DNA of 64,000 nucleotides from Streptomyces sp. NBC_00250 (lineage in GTDB: Bacteria > Actinomycetota > Actinomycetes > Streptomycetales > Streptomycetaceae). Shown piece after piece: positions 1 through 9,222 of this stretch (position 1 is its first letter; every line of letters begins with the position of its first letter). Location: the NCBI RefSeq assembly GCF_036192275.1, contig NZ_CP108088.1, positions 930,001 to 994,000 of the forward strand, in the 5' to 3' direction. The notes beneath the pieces were generated by a model that was given only the letters and a program-made list of their open reading frames with translations, was not told the origin of the DNA and searched no databases. A program made the position numbers and the translations under genes.

Positions 1-80
1 ATGCAGCATGCCCTGATACCCCCGCGCCCCGACCCGACGGCGTCACCCGGCCGGACCCGCCGCCCCGGTGAACGGCGGCG

Positions 81-1226
81 GTGATGAAGAAGACCACCAA
101 GGGCGTCGTCGGCCTGTTCACGGCCGGCTCGATGCTGCTGGTCGTGCCGGTCCTCGCCTTCGGCGCCGGCACCGCTTCGGCCTCCTGCCCGACCGACGGC
201 GCGCAGTCCGTGGACACCGCGGCGGTCGCCGACCAGGTGAAGGCCATCCTGGAAGGCGTCGGCAAGACGTCGGTCTCCGTGCCCGGTCTGGACAATCCGG
301 CCGAGCAGATCCCCTTCGCCAAGACGATCCAGGCCACCGGCGTCGCGATGAACATCCCGGCCCGGGGGCAGATCGTGGCCCTGGCGACCGCCCTGCAGGA
401 GAGCGGCCTGCGCAACCTGACCTGGGGCGACCGCGACAGCTTGGGGTTGTTCCAGCAGCGGCCGTCGCAGGGCTGGGGCACGGCGAACGAGATCCTCGAC
501 CCGGTGCACGCCAGCACCAAGTTCTACGAAGGGCTCAAGAAGGTCTCGGGCTGGGAGTCCCTGTCGATCACCCAGGCCGCCCAGGCGGTGCAGCGGTCGG
601 GCTTCCCGGAGGCGTACGCCAAGTGGGAGCCACTGGCCACCGCTCTGCAGAAGGCCATCGAGCCTCTGCTGCCGAAGGCCAGTGGCGGTGGCATGTCACC
701 GGATCCGGCGCCGGACGGTGCCGGCGGTCCTTCGCCCGGCACTGCGGGCGGCTGTAGCGACGAAGGGGACGGGACCGACTTCGGCACCATCCCGGCCGGC
801 GCGCTGCCCAAGGAGTACAGCATCCCCGCCACCGCTCCGCGAGAAGTCCAGACGGCGATCCGGTGGGCGCTCGGCCAGCTCGGCACTCCGTACCAGTGGG
901 GCGGGACCTGCACCGACTCCCACGGCGACACGGCGATGGCCCGGTGCGACTGCTCCTCCCTGATGCAGCAGGCGTACAGGGCCGCCGGGGTCACCCTGAC
1001 GCGGACGACGCACACACAGGTCAAGGAAGGCAAGCCGGTCTCGGCCGCCGCAATTCGGCCGGGTGACCTCATCTTCACCGAGGGAACGGCCGCCGTTCCC
1101 GAGCACGTCGGCATGGCCATCGGCCAGGGCCTGGTCGTGCACGCCCCGCGCACCGGCGACGTCGTCCGCATCACGACCGTCGCCGCCTGGAAACCCGGGA
1201 TTCTCGCGGTCCGCCGAGTCGTCTGA
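81..1226 (+). CDS. Secreted NlpC/P60 cell-wall hydrolase with lysozyme-like domain (T4SS-associated)
   Basis: Probably opens the peptidoglycan for the conjugation channel. The product has 381 residues. An N-terminal signal peptide ends near the ASA at about residue 35, followed by a soluble lytic/lysozyme-like segment (about 95-190) and a C-terminal NlpC/P60 domain (about 255-381). The NlpC catalytic Cys lies in DCSS (C291) and the His in EHVGMAIG (H342). GTG at 81 and ATG at 84 are both possible starts; neither has a strong ribosome binding site. It is the first gene of the plus-strand transfer operon, upstream of a small membrane protein and a VirB8-like gene, matching the VirB1-like position in actinobacterial conjugative elements. 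Family assignment is firm; the transfer role is inferred from context. Confidence 0.85.
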   Translation: MMKKTTKGVVGLFTAGSMLLVVPVLAFGAGTASASCPTDGAQSVDTAAVADQVKAILEGVGKTSVSVPGLDNPAEQIPFAKTIQATGVAMNIPARGQIVALATALQESGLRNLTWGDRDSLGLFQQRPSQGWGTANEILDPVHASTKFYEGLKKVSGWESLSITQAAQAVQRSGFPEAYAKWEPLATALQKAIEPLLPKASGGGMSPDPAPDGAGGPSPGTAGGCSDEGDGTDFGTIPAGALPKEYSIPATAPREVQTAIRWALGQLGTPYQWGGTCTDSHGDTAMARCDCSSLMQQAYRAAGVTLTRTTHTQVKEGKPVSAAAIRPGDLIFTEGTAAVPEHVGMAIGQGLVVHAPRTGDVVRITTVAAWKPGILAVRRVV

Positions 1227-1312
1227 CCGGCGCTTCTCTCCCTCCCCCTTTCCCGCACCGCCGCTCCACCCCCATGGGCTTCGGCGTGCCTTCATTAGAA
1301 CTGGAGTTCCCC

Positions 1313-1621
1313 GTGTACCTCGCCGAACAGGTCATACAGCTCGCCTACGATCCCGGGATCAAGCCGAACGAGGGTGGGCTGCCGGGCCTGAACGTGCTCA
1401 AGCAGGTGATGGGCTCCATCAACCTCTTCGGTCTCGTCGCCGTGGTCGGCGCGCTCGCCGTCAGCGCGGGCGTGTGGGCCTGGGGCCACCACTCCGGCGG
1501 CCATCAGGCCGAGGCCAACGGCAAGAAGGGCGTGCTGGTGAGCGCCGGCGCGGCCCTTCTGCTCGGCGCGGCAAATGGTGTGGTGGCGTTCTTCAGCACG
1601 CTGGGGACGCAGGTCCGCTGA
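1313..1621 (+). CDS. Small two-helix membrane protein (DUF6112-like)
   Basis: About 102 residues with two hydrophobic helices (LFGLVAVVGALAVSAGVWAW and a second near VLVSAGAALLLGAANGVV), a pilin/VirB2-like layout often seen in this position of actinobacterial T4SS loci. An in-frame ATG exists at 1274, but GTG 1313 follows a GGAG and gives the MYLAEQ N-terminus I expect for this family, so I prefer it. The stop overlaps the next start (TGATG at 1619-1623), indicating translational coupling. The DUF number is from memory of the family pattern, not a search. Confidence 0.7.
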   Translation: MYLAEQVIQLAYDPGIKPNEGGLPGLNVLKQVMGSINLFGLVAVVGALAVSAGVWAWGHHSGGHQAEANGKKGVLVSAGAALLLGAANGVVAFFSTLGTQVR

Positions 1622-2310
1622 TGTCTTCCCACTCCTCCAACCCCGGCGGCGCATCTCGCGTGCGCCGCCGGGCGTTGCTCGGCACCGTCGTCCTGGCGGT
1701 GCTCGTCGCCCTCGCCGGCCTGGCCGCGTACCTCACCCGCGACGGCAGGACCCCCGCCAAGCCCGCGGCGGCGCGTCCGAGTTCGCCCCCGTCTTCCTCC
1801 TCGGCGGTCTCGCCGTCCGGGCCGCCCACGGTGACCACCCGTCCCCGCTCCCTGCCGGTTCCGCCGAGGACCACCGACCCGATCGCCTTCGGGAAGGCAG
1901 CCGCAGCGGCGTTGTGGTCGTACGACACCCGCGCGTACCCGCAGGCCGAACTGCGGCGCGCTCTTCACGCGTGGCTGACCCCGGAGGCCAAGTACGCCGA
2001 CGCGGCCTCGGTCGACCGGGGGATCCCCTCGCCGGTGCTGTGGAAGGAGATGGCCGCCAACGGCCAGTTCGCCACCGCCACGGTGAACGAGGGGCACTTC
2101 CCGGACGCCTTCACCCGAGCCCTTCAGGAGGACCCGGGCGCGATCACCCAGGCGTACATCTACGCCGTCACGGTCTCGGGCAAGCAGACGATCGCCTGGA
2201 AGGGCTTGCCCGCCGGGGGCGCGGAGAGCCGCTCCACCACCCTCGCGGTCCAGTGCCGCCCCCACCAGCCCTGCGCCCTGGCCGGCGTCATGCCGTCCGT
2301 CGCGCCCTGA
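1621..2310 (+). CDS. Membrane-anchored TcpC/VirB8-like conjugation protein
   Basis: 229 residues: a short basic N-terminus, one transmembrane helix at about 17-38, a long Pro/Ser/Thr-rich linker (about 40-80), then a compact C-terminal domain (about 85-229) of the size expected for an NTF2-like fold. That architecture matches TcpC/VirB8 scaffold proteins. Sequence similarity is too weak to prove it by eye. The start ATG overlaps the previous stop by one base. The following gene, a TrbL/VirB6-like channel, is the usual partner. Confidence 0.6.
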   Translation: MSSHSSNPGGASRVRRRALLGTVVLAVLVALAGLAAYLTRDGRTPAKPAAARPSSPPSSSSAVSPSGPPTVTTRPRSLPVPPRTTDPIAFGKAAAAALWSYDTRAYPQAELRRALHAWLTPEAKYADAASVDRGIPSPVLWKEMAANGQFATATVNEGHFPDAFTRALQEDPGAITQAYIYAVTVSGKQTIAWKGLPAGGAESRSTTLAVQCRPHQPCALAGVMPSVAP

Positions 2311-2337
2311 CCCCCGCTCACGAAAGGAGGTACCGCC

Positions 2338-3768
2338 ATGGACGTCTGCGGCCTTCCCATGATGGACAAGGTGTGCACCGCCGTCGACTTCGCCACCAAC
2401 CCGGCCGGGGCCGTCACCGACGGCATCGGCGCGTGGATCGCGAAGTCGGCAGGAGAACTGGCGGCCAGCGCGGCGGACCTCGCCACCAAGGCCGTCAACC
2501 AGACGACCGCCATCGACCTCAACGCCGGCTGGTTCCGGGACAACTACCAGCTTCTGCTGCCCATCGGGCTCGCCCTGACCGTCGGCACGTTCTGCATCCA
2601 GCTCATGCTCGCGGCCTGGCGGCGCGACGAGCGGGCCCTGGCCCAGGCCGCGATCGGCACCATGACCGGCGTCCTGTTCAGCTTCTGCGCCATCGCCTTC
2701 ACCACCGTCGCCATCACCGTGGTCGACGCCCTGTCCGACGGCCTGTTCCAAGCCGCCAACACATCGGTCGACGACGCGATCCGCCGCGTCGTGAAGATCA
2801 ATGAGTTGGGGGCGATGTACGGCCTGGGCTGGGGCGTTCCCGCCTTGGTCGCCCTGGGCTGCGCGATCGGCTCCTTCCTGTACTGGGGTGTCATGGTCGC
2901 CCGGAAGGTCGGCGTCCTGATCATGGTCTCGCTCGCCGTGTTCGCCGGCGCCGGTGGCGGCTGGGAGGTCGCCAAGCGCTGGCGGCGCGGCTGGATCGAG
3001 GCCACCGCCACCCTGGTCGTCTCGAAACTCCTGATGACCATCGTCTTCCTGATCGGCGTCTCCGCCATGGGCAAGACCGATGTCGATGACGGGCTGTCGG
3101 CCCTGTCCGACGCGATGGCCGGCATCGTCGTCATGGTCCTGGTCCTCCTGTGCCCCTACGCCACGTACAAGTTCATCCACTGGGCGAGCGACGGCAGCGG
3201 ACACGACGACCTGCACCGCACCGGCGTCGCGGGCATGGCCATCGCCGCCGGAGCAGCGAAGACCGCCGCCAGCATGGCGATGCGGGTCGGCACCGGAACC
3301 CCCGCGCCCCAGGGACCGAGCCAGGTTCCCGGCACGGGAGCCGACGGCGTCGCCTCCGGCATCAACCCCGCCGGCGGCAACCTCAGCAAGGAAGGCATCG
3401 ACGCCGGCCCGCCCAAGCCGCAGACCCGCTTCCGGTACGGCGAGGACCCGAATGCCCCCGGCGACAAGGGCCGCGCCCTGATCCAGCGCCCCGGCATCCC
3501 GCCGCTCATCACCCGTCCCGGCGGAAGCGAAGCAGCCCCTTCCGCCGACGAGATCCCGGCCCCGGCGGCCCCTTCCGGTGTTCTCACCGGCGCGTCGGCT
3601 CCAGGCGGCACCATGGTCTCCGTGCCGTTCGCCGCCGCCGGATCCCCGTGGTTCGCCGCCCGGGCCGCGCCGCCGGCCACACCCCCTCCGGCCTCGACTC
3701 CGCCGGCCGTCGGTTCCCCGACGCCGACGAACTGGGTGTACCCCACTCAGCCGCCCTCGGGTTCCTGA
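2338..3768 (+). CDS. TrbL/VirB6-like conjugal transfer membrane protein
   Basis: Inner-membrane channel subunit of the T4SS. The 476-residue product has an N-terminal soluble part, a cluster of at least five hydrophobic helices between about 65 and 285 (for example LLPIGLALTVGTFCIQLML, IVVMVLVLLCPYATYKFI), and a long disordered Pro/Ala/Gly-rich C-terminal tail (about 320-476). This is the typical layout of actinobacterial TrbL/VirB6 homologues. The AAAGGAGG ribosome binding site just upstream supports ATG 2338. It lies between the VirB8-like and SCO6880-like genes. Confidence 0.8.
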   Translation: MDVCGLPMMDKVCTAVDFATNPAGAVTDGIGAWIAKSAGELAASAADLATKAVNQTTAIDLNAGWFRDNYQLLLPIGLALTVGTFCIQLMLAAWRRDERALAQAAIGTMTGVLFSFCAIAFTTVAITVVDALSDGLFQAANTSVDDAIRRVVKINELGAMYGLGWGVPALVALGCAIGSFLYWGVMVARKVGVLIMVSLAVFAGAGGGWEVAKRWRRGWIEATATLVVSKLLMTIVFLIGVSAMGKTDVDDGLSALSDAMAGIVVMVLVLLCPYATYKFIHWASDGSGHDDLHRTGVAGMAIAAGAAKTAASMAMRVGTGTPAPQGPSQVPGTGADGVASGINPAGGNLSKEGIDAGPPKPQTRFRYGEDPNAPGDKGRALIQRPGIPPLITRPGGSEAAPSADEIPAPAAPSGVLTGASAPGGTMVSVPFAAAGSPWFAARAAPPATPPPASTPPAVGSPTPTNWVYPTQPPSGS

Positions 3769-3842
3769 CCCGTCACCACCGGGGGCGGGCTGTCCCTCCG
3801 CAGCCCGCCCCCTCCCAGCCCGACCGTCAAAGGAGTTCCGTC

Positions 3843-3947
3843 ATGTCCTCCAGAAGAGCGCCGCACGCCCCGTCCCTCGATCGCTCGAGCCGTCTGGAAC
3901 CCCCATGTCCTGTAAGCACCAGGCCGAAGACCCCTCGGCCACCGTGA
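3843..3947 (+). CDS. 34-codon leader ORF before the SCO6880-like gene
   Basis: A short reading frame starting at ATG 3843 with a near-perfect AAAGGAG site seven bases upstream, ending at a TGA about 40 bases inside the following gene. The downstream gene's own ATG (3905) has no clear ribosome binding site. The product resembles nothing I know and is Arg/Pro/Ser-rich. It may serve translational coupling, or it may be the original start of the downstream gene now out of frame because of an indel. Confidence 0.35.
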   Translation: MSSRRAPHAPSLDRSSRLEPPCPVSTRPKTPRPP

Positions 3948-5374
3948 AGTTCCCCCACCGCAGCAGGCGCGGCGTCCTGCTCGGCCTGACCGCCCCGCAG
4001 CTCCTCGTCGCCGGACTCACCGGCCTTCTCCTGCTCGCCGTGATCCTCGCCCACGGCGTGGTCGGCGCTCTCGCGCTCGCCCCCCTGTGGGCCGTCGTCG
4101 CCCTGTTCGTCTTCGTCCGCCACCGGGGCCGTGCCCTGGCGGACTGGGCCCCGATCGTCGTCCGGTACGCCCTGCGCCGGATGCGCGGCCAGCTCGTCTG
4201 GCTCACCCGCCCCTCGCGCCGGCCGACCCGCGAGGGTCTGCTCCACCTGCCCGGCACCGCCGCCAGCCTGCGCGTGACCACCGCGCCCGACGGCCGGTAC
4301 GGCGCGGTCCACGACCCGCACAACGGCACGCTGACCGCCGTGGTCAAGGTCTCGTCCCGCGCCTACGCCCTGCTCGACCCAGGCACCCAGCACGCCAACG
4401 TCAGCGGCTGGGGACGCGCGCTGGCCGCGCTCGCCCGGACCGGGCAGATCGCCCGCATCCAGGTGATCGAGCGCACCGTCCCGGACTCCGGCGACAGCCT
4501 GCGCCGCTACTGGGAAGAGCACGGCCGTCCCGACACCCCGGTGGCCGGCGCGATCCACAACGAGCTGATCCAGAGCGCCGGCCCCGCCGCCGCCCCGCAC
4601 GAGGCGTACGTCGCGCTGTCGCTGGACACCAAGGCGGCACGCCGACTGATCAACCAGGCCGGCGGCGGCCTGACCGGGGCCTTCAGCGTCCTTGCACAGC
4701 TGACCTCCACCTTCGACCAGGCCGCGCGGACCGCCGGGCTCAACCCGACCGGCTGGCTCACCGCCCGCGAGATCGCGGCCGTCGTACGCACCGCCTACGA
4801 CCCCAAGGCGCTCGCGGCGCTGGACCGATGGTCGGCCACCGGACGCCCCGAGGCCGACGCCGCCGCTGCCGGTCCGGTGGTGGTCGTGGAGAAGGCGGAC
4901 CACATCGCGACCGACTCGGCCGTCCACGCCACGTACTGGGTGGAGAACTGGCCCCGGACCGAAACAAGCGCCGGTTTCCTGCACCAGCTCCTGTTCACCG
5001 GCGGGGTACGGCGCACACTGTCGCTCTCCTACGAGCCGAAGGGACTGGACGCCGCCCTGCGCGACGTCCAGCGCAAGAAGGCGTCGGTCATCGCCGATGC
5101 CGCCGAGCGGGCCCGGCGCGGCCAGGTCGACTCCGAGGCGGACTCGATCGAGTACCAGGACATCAAGGCGCGCGAGCGGCAGCTCATCGCCGGCCACGCG
5201 GACGTCGCCCTGACCGGTCTGCTGACCGTGTCGGCCGACTCCGAGGAGGAGCTGCGCACCGCGTGCGCGGTCGTGGAGACCGCCGCCGTCGGCGCCCAGC
5301 TCGACCTCCGGCCCCTGACCTGGCAGCAGGCCGAGGCGTTCACTGCCGCCCTGCCGCTCGCCCTCGCCGCGTAA
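3905..5374 (+). CDS. SCO6880-family T4SS protein
   Basis: 489 residues. The N-terminus (KFPHRSRRGVLLGL) followed by two hydrophobic helices (about 35-80) and a long soluble domain is characteristic of the SCO6880 family, which combines PrgI-like membrane helices with a VirB4 N-terminal-like cytoplasmic region and no Walker A motif. It is thought to be the membrane-docking partner of the VirB4 ATPase encoded two genes downstream. ATG 3905 is chosen because it precedes the conserved N-terminus; initiation may depend on the overlapping leader ORF (3843-3947). Confidence 0.8.
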   Translation: MSCKHQAEDPSATVKFPHRSRRGVLLGLTAPQLLVAGLTGLLLLAVILAHGVVGALALAPLWAVVALFVFVRHRGRALADWAPIVVRYALRRMRGQLVWLTRPSRRPTREGLLHLPGTAASLRVTTAPDGRYGAVHDPHNGTLTAVVKVSSRAYALLDPGTQHANVSGWGRALAALARTGQIARIQVIERTVPDSGDSLRRYWEEHGRPDTPVAGAIHNELIQSAGPAAAPHEAYVALSLDTKAARRLINQAGGGLTGAFSVLAQLTSTFDQAARTAGLNPTGWLTAREIAAVVRTAYDPKALAALDRWSATGRPEADAAAAGPVVVVEKADHIATDSAVHATYWVENWPRTETSAGFLHQLLFTGGVRRTLSLSYEPKGLDAALRDVQRKKASVIADAAERARRGQVDSEADSIEYQDIKARERQLIAGHADVALTGLLTVSADSEEELRTACAVVETAAVGAQLDLRPLTWQQAEAFTAALPLALAA

Positions 5375-5406
5375 CCCCCGACGCCCCCTGTCGAAAGAGC
5401 ACTCCC

Positions 5407-5859
5407 GTGTCCCGCACTCCCAGCACGACCGCGCAGGACTTCGTGCCCTTCGCCACCGCCGCGCTCGACTTCCACCGCGCGCTCAACCTCCCCGGCGGCC
5501 CGCTCGTCACCTCCCGCGCCGAGCTGGACGCCCTGCACTCCCATCTCGTCTCGCTGTACGAGCTGTTCGACGCCCACGCCGGACGCGTCGGACAGCTCTT
5601 GCCGACGGAGGGCGATCACCTGCGTGCCGCCCGCACCCGGATCTGGCAGGCCGCCGACCACCTCCACGCCGCCTACCACTCAGCTCCCCGTCCGGACTCC
5701 GGCGAGGTGCCCGAGAGCGAGGCGTGCCGGGCCCACCTGCCCGAGGGCGCGCCTGAGCTGACCATCTGCCAGCGCCATCAGCGCACCGCGCGCCTGGTCC
5801 GCCGCCGTACGACCCCGGCCGACCTGCACACCCCGTTCACCGGCCTCATCCGCCACTGA
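5407..5859 (+). CDS. Conserved hypothetical protein of the transfer operon
   Basis: 150 residues, mostly helical, no membrane segment. Starts at GTG 5407 after a GAAAGAG site. Three cysteine/histidine positions in the C-terminal half (EACRAHL, TICQRHQR) could bind metal but do not form a motif I recognise. It sits between the SCO6880-like gene and the VirB4 ATPase, a spot commonly filled by a small hypothetical protein in related elements. Function unknown. Confidence 0.6.
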   Translation: MSRTPSTTAQDFVPFATAALDFHRALNLPGGPLVTSRAELDALHSHLVSLYELFDAHAGRVGQLLPTEGDHLRAARTRIWQAADHLHAAYHSAPRPDSGEVPESEACRAHLPEGAPELTICQRHQRTARLVRRRTTPADLHTPFTGLIRH

Positions 5860-5883
5860 CCCACCCCACTTGGAGAAACGTTC

Positions 5884-7389
5884 ATGCCCCGTACCCGCGC
5901 CAGCGCCTCCCACCTGTTCGTGCCCCACAAGGCATCACGCACCCAACGGAAGGCCGCCCGAGCCGGTTTCGCCGACGCCCACCGGCAGGCCCGCCGCGCC
6001 GAAGCGCCCCCGAGGCACCGTGCGCAGGAGACCGCCGATCCGGAACTGCGGCCGACCTACCCGCCGGCCGGGCGGCCCGGACCGGCCTCGGCCCGGGGCG
6101 GCAAGCTCCGCCTGCCCGCCCACCGGATGACCACCGCCACCGCTTCGGGGGCCTACCCCTTCGTGGCCGAGGGCGGCCTGGGGGCGGAGGGCGTCTTCAT
6201 CGGCCGCGACGTCCACGCCGAAGCCGCCTTCTGCTTCGACCCGTTCTCGCTGTACAGCAGCGGCCGGATCGAGGGCTTCACCAACCCCAACGCCGTCCTC
6301 GCCGGAATCATCGGCATGGGCAAGTCCGCGCTCGCGAAGTCCATCGCCACCCGGTCCATCGCCCACGGCTACCGGATCTACATCCCCTGCGACCCGAAGG
6401 GCGAATGGACCGGCGTCGCGCAGGCCCTCGGCGGCTACAGCATCGCGCTGGGCCCTGGTCTCCCGGGACGGCTGAACCCGCTGGACGCCCCGGTCCGGCC
6501 CGCCTCCGTCAGCGAGGACGACTGGGCGAGCGAGGTCCGAAAGCGCCGCCTGCTGCTCCTGGCCAGCCTGGCGCGCACCGTCCTGAAGCGCGATCTGCTG
6601 CCGATGGAGCACACCGCGCTGGACCTCGCCCTCAACCTAGTCGTCGCCGAGGCCGTCGCCCGCGGCACGGTGCCGCTGCTCGGCGAGATCGCGTACGCCC
6701 TTGGCTCGCCCGAACGCCTCGACCAGGCCCTCGGTAACCAGTCCGGGCATCTGGGGACGGCCGCCCAGGACGTCGCGCACGCCCTGCGCCGCCTGGTGCA
6801 CGGTGACTTGAGCGGCATGTTCGACGCCCCGAGCACTGTCGCGTTCGATCCGACCGCGCCGATGCTGTCCATCGATCTCTCCCGCCTCGGCGGCGCCGGC
6901 GACGACACCGCGTTGGTGTTGGCCATGACGTGCGCAAGCTCGTGGATGGAGTCGGCCCTCGCCGACCCCGCCGGCGGCCGGCGCTGGGTTATCTACGACG
7001 AGGCGTGGCGGGTGATGCGACACGTCGGCCTGCTGGAGCGGATGCAGTCCCAGTGGAAGCTCTCCCGTGGTCTCGGCATCGCGAACTTGATGGTCATCCA
7101 CCGGCTCAGCGACCTGCTCTCGGCGGGCGACGCCGGCTCGCGTGGCCGGGTCCTGGCCGAGGGCCTCCTGGCCGACTGCTCCACGCGCATCATCTATCGG
7201 CAGGAGCCCGACCAGCTCGACGCCGCCGCGTCCCTGCTCGGCCTGACCGGCGTCGAGACCCAGGCGGTGTCCGCCCTGACCAAGGGCCGGGGCCTGTGGA
7301 AGGTCGCGGGCCGGTCCTTCATCACGCAACACATCCTCCACCCGGCCGAACGCGAACTGTTCGACACCGACGCCCGGATGGCGGCCTAG
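5884..7389 (+). CDS. VirB4-like conjugation ATPase
   Basis: 501-residue motor ATPase that energises T4SS assembly and substrate transfer. Walker A is GIIGMGKSA (about 141-149) and Walker B is RRWVIYDEAW (about 366-375), followed by the VirB4/TraC-type segment with QSQWKLSRGLGIANLMVIHR. The first 90 residues are basic and poorly conserved. The protein is shorter than classical VirB4 because the N-terminal half resides in the separate SCO6880-like protein, as is usual in Streptomyces. The start has a TTGGAGAAA site. The next gene begins two bases after its stop. Confidence 0.9.
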   Translation: MPRTRASASHLFVPHKASRTQRKAARAGFADAHRQARRAEAPPRHRAQETADPELRPTYPPAGRPGPASARGGKLRLPAHRMTTATASGAYPFVAEGGLGAEGVFIGRDVHAEAAFCFDPFSLYSSGRIEGFTNPNAVLAGIIGMGKSALAKSIATRSIAHGYRIYIPCDPKGEWTGVAQALGGYSIALGPGLPGRLNPLDAPVRPASVSEDDWASEVRKRRLLLLASLARTVLKRDLLPMEHTALDLALNLVVAEAVARGTVPLLGEIAYALGSPERLDQALGNQSGHLGTAAQDVAHALRRLVHGDLSGMFDAPSTVAFDPTAPMLSIDLSRLGGAGDDTALVLAMTCASSWMESALADPAGGRRWVIYDEAWRVMRHVGLLERMQSQWKLSRGLGIANLMVIHRLSDLLSAGDAGSRGRVLAEGLLADCSTRIIYRQEPDQLDAAASLLGLTGVETQAVSALTKGRGLWKVAGRSFITQHILHPAERELFDTDARMAA

Positions 7390-7391
7390 AC

Positions 7392-8108
7392 ATGTCCGGA
7401 GGAACGATCAAGTCCGTTTCCCCCAGTTCTCCCGCCCCGGCCGAGAACCAGCCTGCGGCCACCGAGGACCTGGCGTGGCGGAGGCACATCCCGGCGTTGG
7501 CCTCCGCCGTCGCCGGGATACGGCAGGCGTCCGACGCCTGGGACACGGTCTCGGACTCCTTCTGCGACACCGACGGCTGGCCCGTCGACGAACACGGGTA
7601 CGAGAACGGCAAGGTGAAGCGCGACGCCGAGGCATGGCAGCACGTCGAGGTCTTCCTCGACCACGGCCCCGAGGTCCTGGCCGGCGTCCGCGCGACCGCC
7701 CAAGTCGCCGACTACGTCGAGGGGCCCATCAGCGAAGACCTCCGCTCGCTGCGCGGCATCGACCGCACCCTGGAACACGCGGCAAAGCTCCAGCGCGAGT
7801 GGGACCAGATCATGGACCTCATGGACGCCTCGCTGCCCGGCTCGCGGAAGCTCTACGAGAGCCAGGCGCAGGAGGAACGGAACGCCGACGGCTGGCACTA
7901 CGCCGACGAGCTGGCCATCCGCGGCCCGGCCCTCGTCCGGGCCGCCGACTACCTGGTCCGCCGGGCGGACGCCGAGCAGTCCGCGCACGCAGAGCGGGCG
8001 CGCGTGGCTCTCGCCCGCTCGGCCTCCGGTCTTCGCGGAGCCCTGCCTGCCTCTCCCCCGGCGCCGCCGGCACCCAACGCACCGGTCCCGGGCCGCTCCC
8101 GCTCGTAG
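7392..8108 (+). CDS. Hypothetical protein following VirB4
   Basis: 238 residues, predominantly alpha-helical and acidic (about 25-205), with an Ala/Pro-rich tail ending in PGRSRS. The start ATG at 7392 immediately follows the VirB4 stop, so the two are probably translated together. No catalytic motif is recognisable. Similar Ala/Pro tails occur on several other small proteins in this operon, suggesting a shared design or origin. Function unknown. Confidence 0.55.
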   Translation: MSGGTIKSVSPSSPAPAENQPAATEDLAWRRHIPALASAVAGIRQASDAWDTVSDSFCDTDGWPVDEHGYENGKVKRDAEAWQHVEVFLDHGPEVLAGVRATAQVADYVEGPISEDLRSLRGIDRTLEHAAKLQREWDQIMDLMDASLPGSRKLYESQAQEERNADGWHYADELAIRGPALVRAADYLVRRADAEQSAHAERARVALARSASGLRGALPASPPAPPAPNAPVPGRSRS

Positions 8109-8240
8109 CACCCAATCCCGGCCGGGCCAAACCGGCCGATCGCCAGATCCTCGTGGACCACCGCCCGCCCGACGCGGTCCGGCCCGTACCCACTGCGGTG
8201 CGCCGCCGGCGGCTGGGGCGTCTCACCGTGGAGAAAACCC

Positions 8241-9129
8241 ATGCACCAGGACAATCTCCTGATCACCATCCAGCAGGAGGGACCGCAGATCACCGCGTGG
8301 AGCAGTTCCTCCTCGCCGGCTGTCCCCAAGGGTCCGAAACAGGATCACGGGTACGGCTACCTCACCGGTCCCCTCCGCCAGCGGGGCCTGGAGGTCACCG
8401 TCGAGTACGGCCTGAGCGACTACGTCGTCGACGTCCCCCTCCCCGACGGCAGCTCGGTGATCATCTCGCCACCGCAGGAACCGCCTTCCGAGAACCCCGA
8501 GTTCCCCGAGAGCTGGACGGCGATCCGCCACCGGGAGGCCGGGCCCGCGGTGTACGAGGTGATCTACGACTCCGAGCCCGACGGTCCTGATGCCCAGCAC
8601 GGCAGCAACGTCTCAAGCCTGCTCGCCGCCGTCGACGCGCGCCTGGACCAGCTCGGCGTGCCGCCCCGTCCCGGGCAGCACCGCTCCACCCGGGATCGCG
8701 CCGCCGACGAGGCACTCCGCCGGGCGGGCTTCATCTCCGCGATCTCGTTCGACGGGGAGCGCTATCACCGGCTGCCCGCGGCCATGACCGAGCCAGCCGA
8801 ACAGCGGCGGGCGGTGACCCGGGCCTTCACTGCACTACAGGCCGATGGCTTCAACGTCTTGTGCGATTCGGCCCTGCTCAGGCCCCGGCACTCCCCCTGC
8901 CCGGCCGCACGAAGCACGGCTCGGCGACGTCCTCACCACCCAGCCCGACCCGGTCCAAAACCCAGTAGCCCCAACCGCGCTGCCGACCTCCGTTCCACCT
9001 CGGGTGAGCGCTGCTCTCGCACCCTCCCCGTCGGCCGGATCGCGCTCGGTCCGCACACGCCTGGCGGCGGAAGCACTCCAGCGTGCCGCGCTGCCGCCCG
9101 CGCGTCCCTCCACCGCACCTGGTCGCTGA
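8241..9129 (+). pseudogene. Accessory protein with C-terminal repeated module, frameshifted near 8880
   Basis: Residues 1-215 read well in the frame starting at ATG 8241. They end in a module (ALRRAGFISAI then QADGFNVLCDSALL) also found in the products at 10701 and 12174. After about position 8880 this frame turns into Arg/Pro-rich nonsense, while the +1 frame continues sensibly (RPHEARLGDVLTTQPDP) to a stop at 9127-9129. One extra base around the CTCAGGCCCC run would explain this. Without the indel the protein would be about 295 residues. Function unknown; the indel is either real decay or a sequencing error. Confidence 0.5.
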
Positions 9130-9222
9130 CCTCTTTCCGCCTCGGAGTTCGCCGTATGCCTCCCATCAGCAGACCCGATCCGGCCCTCGCTCTCCCCCCT
9201 CACCGCACCGGATGGATCAGCC

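Noticed and set aside
1504..3216. Long minus-strand open frame (570 codons) opposite the VirB6-like gene
   Set aside because: It is a typical high-GC shadow frame: composition is Gly/Asp/Arg-rich without motifs, and the plus strand has clear membrane proteins with good ribosome sites.
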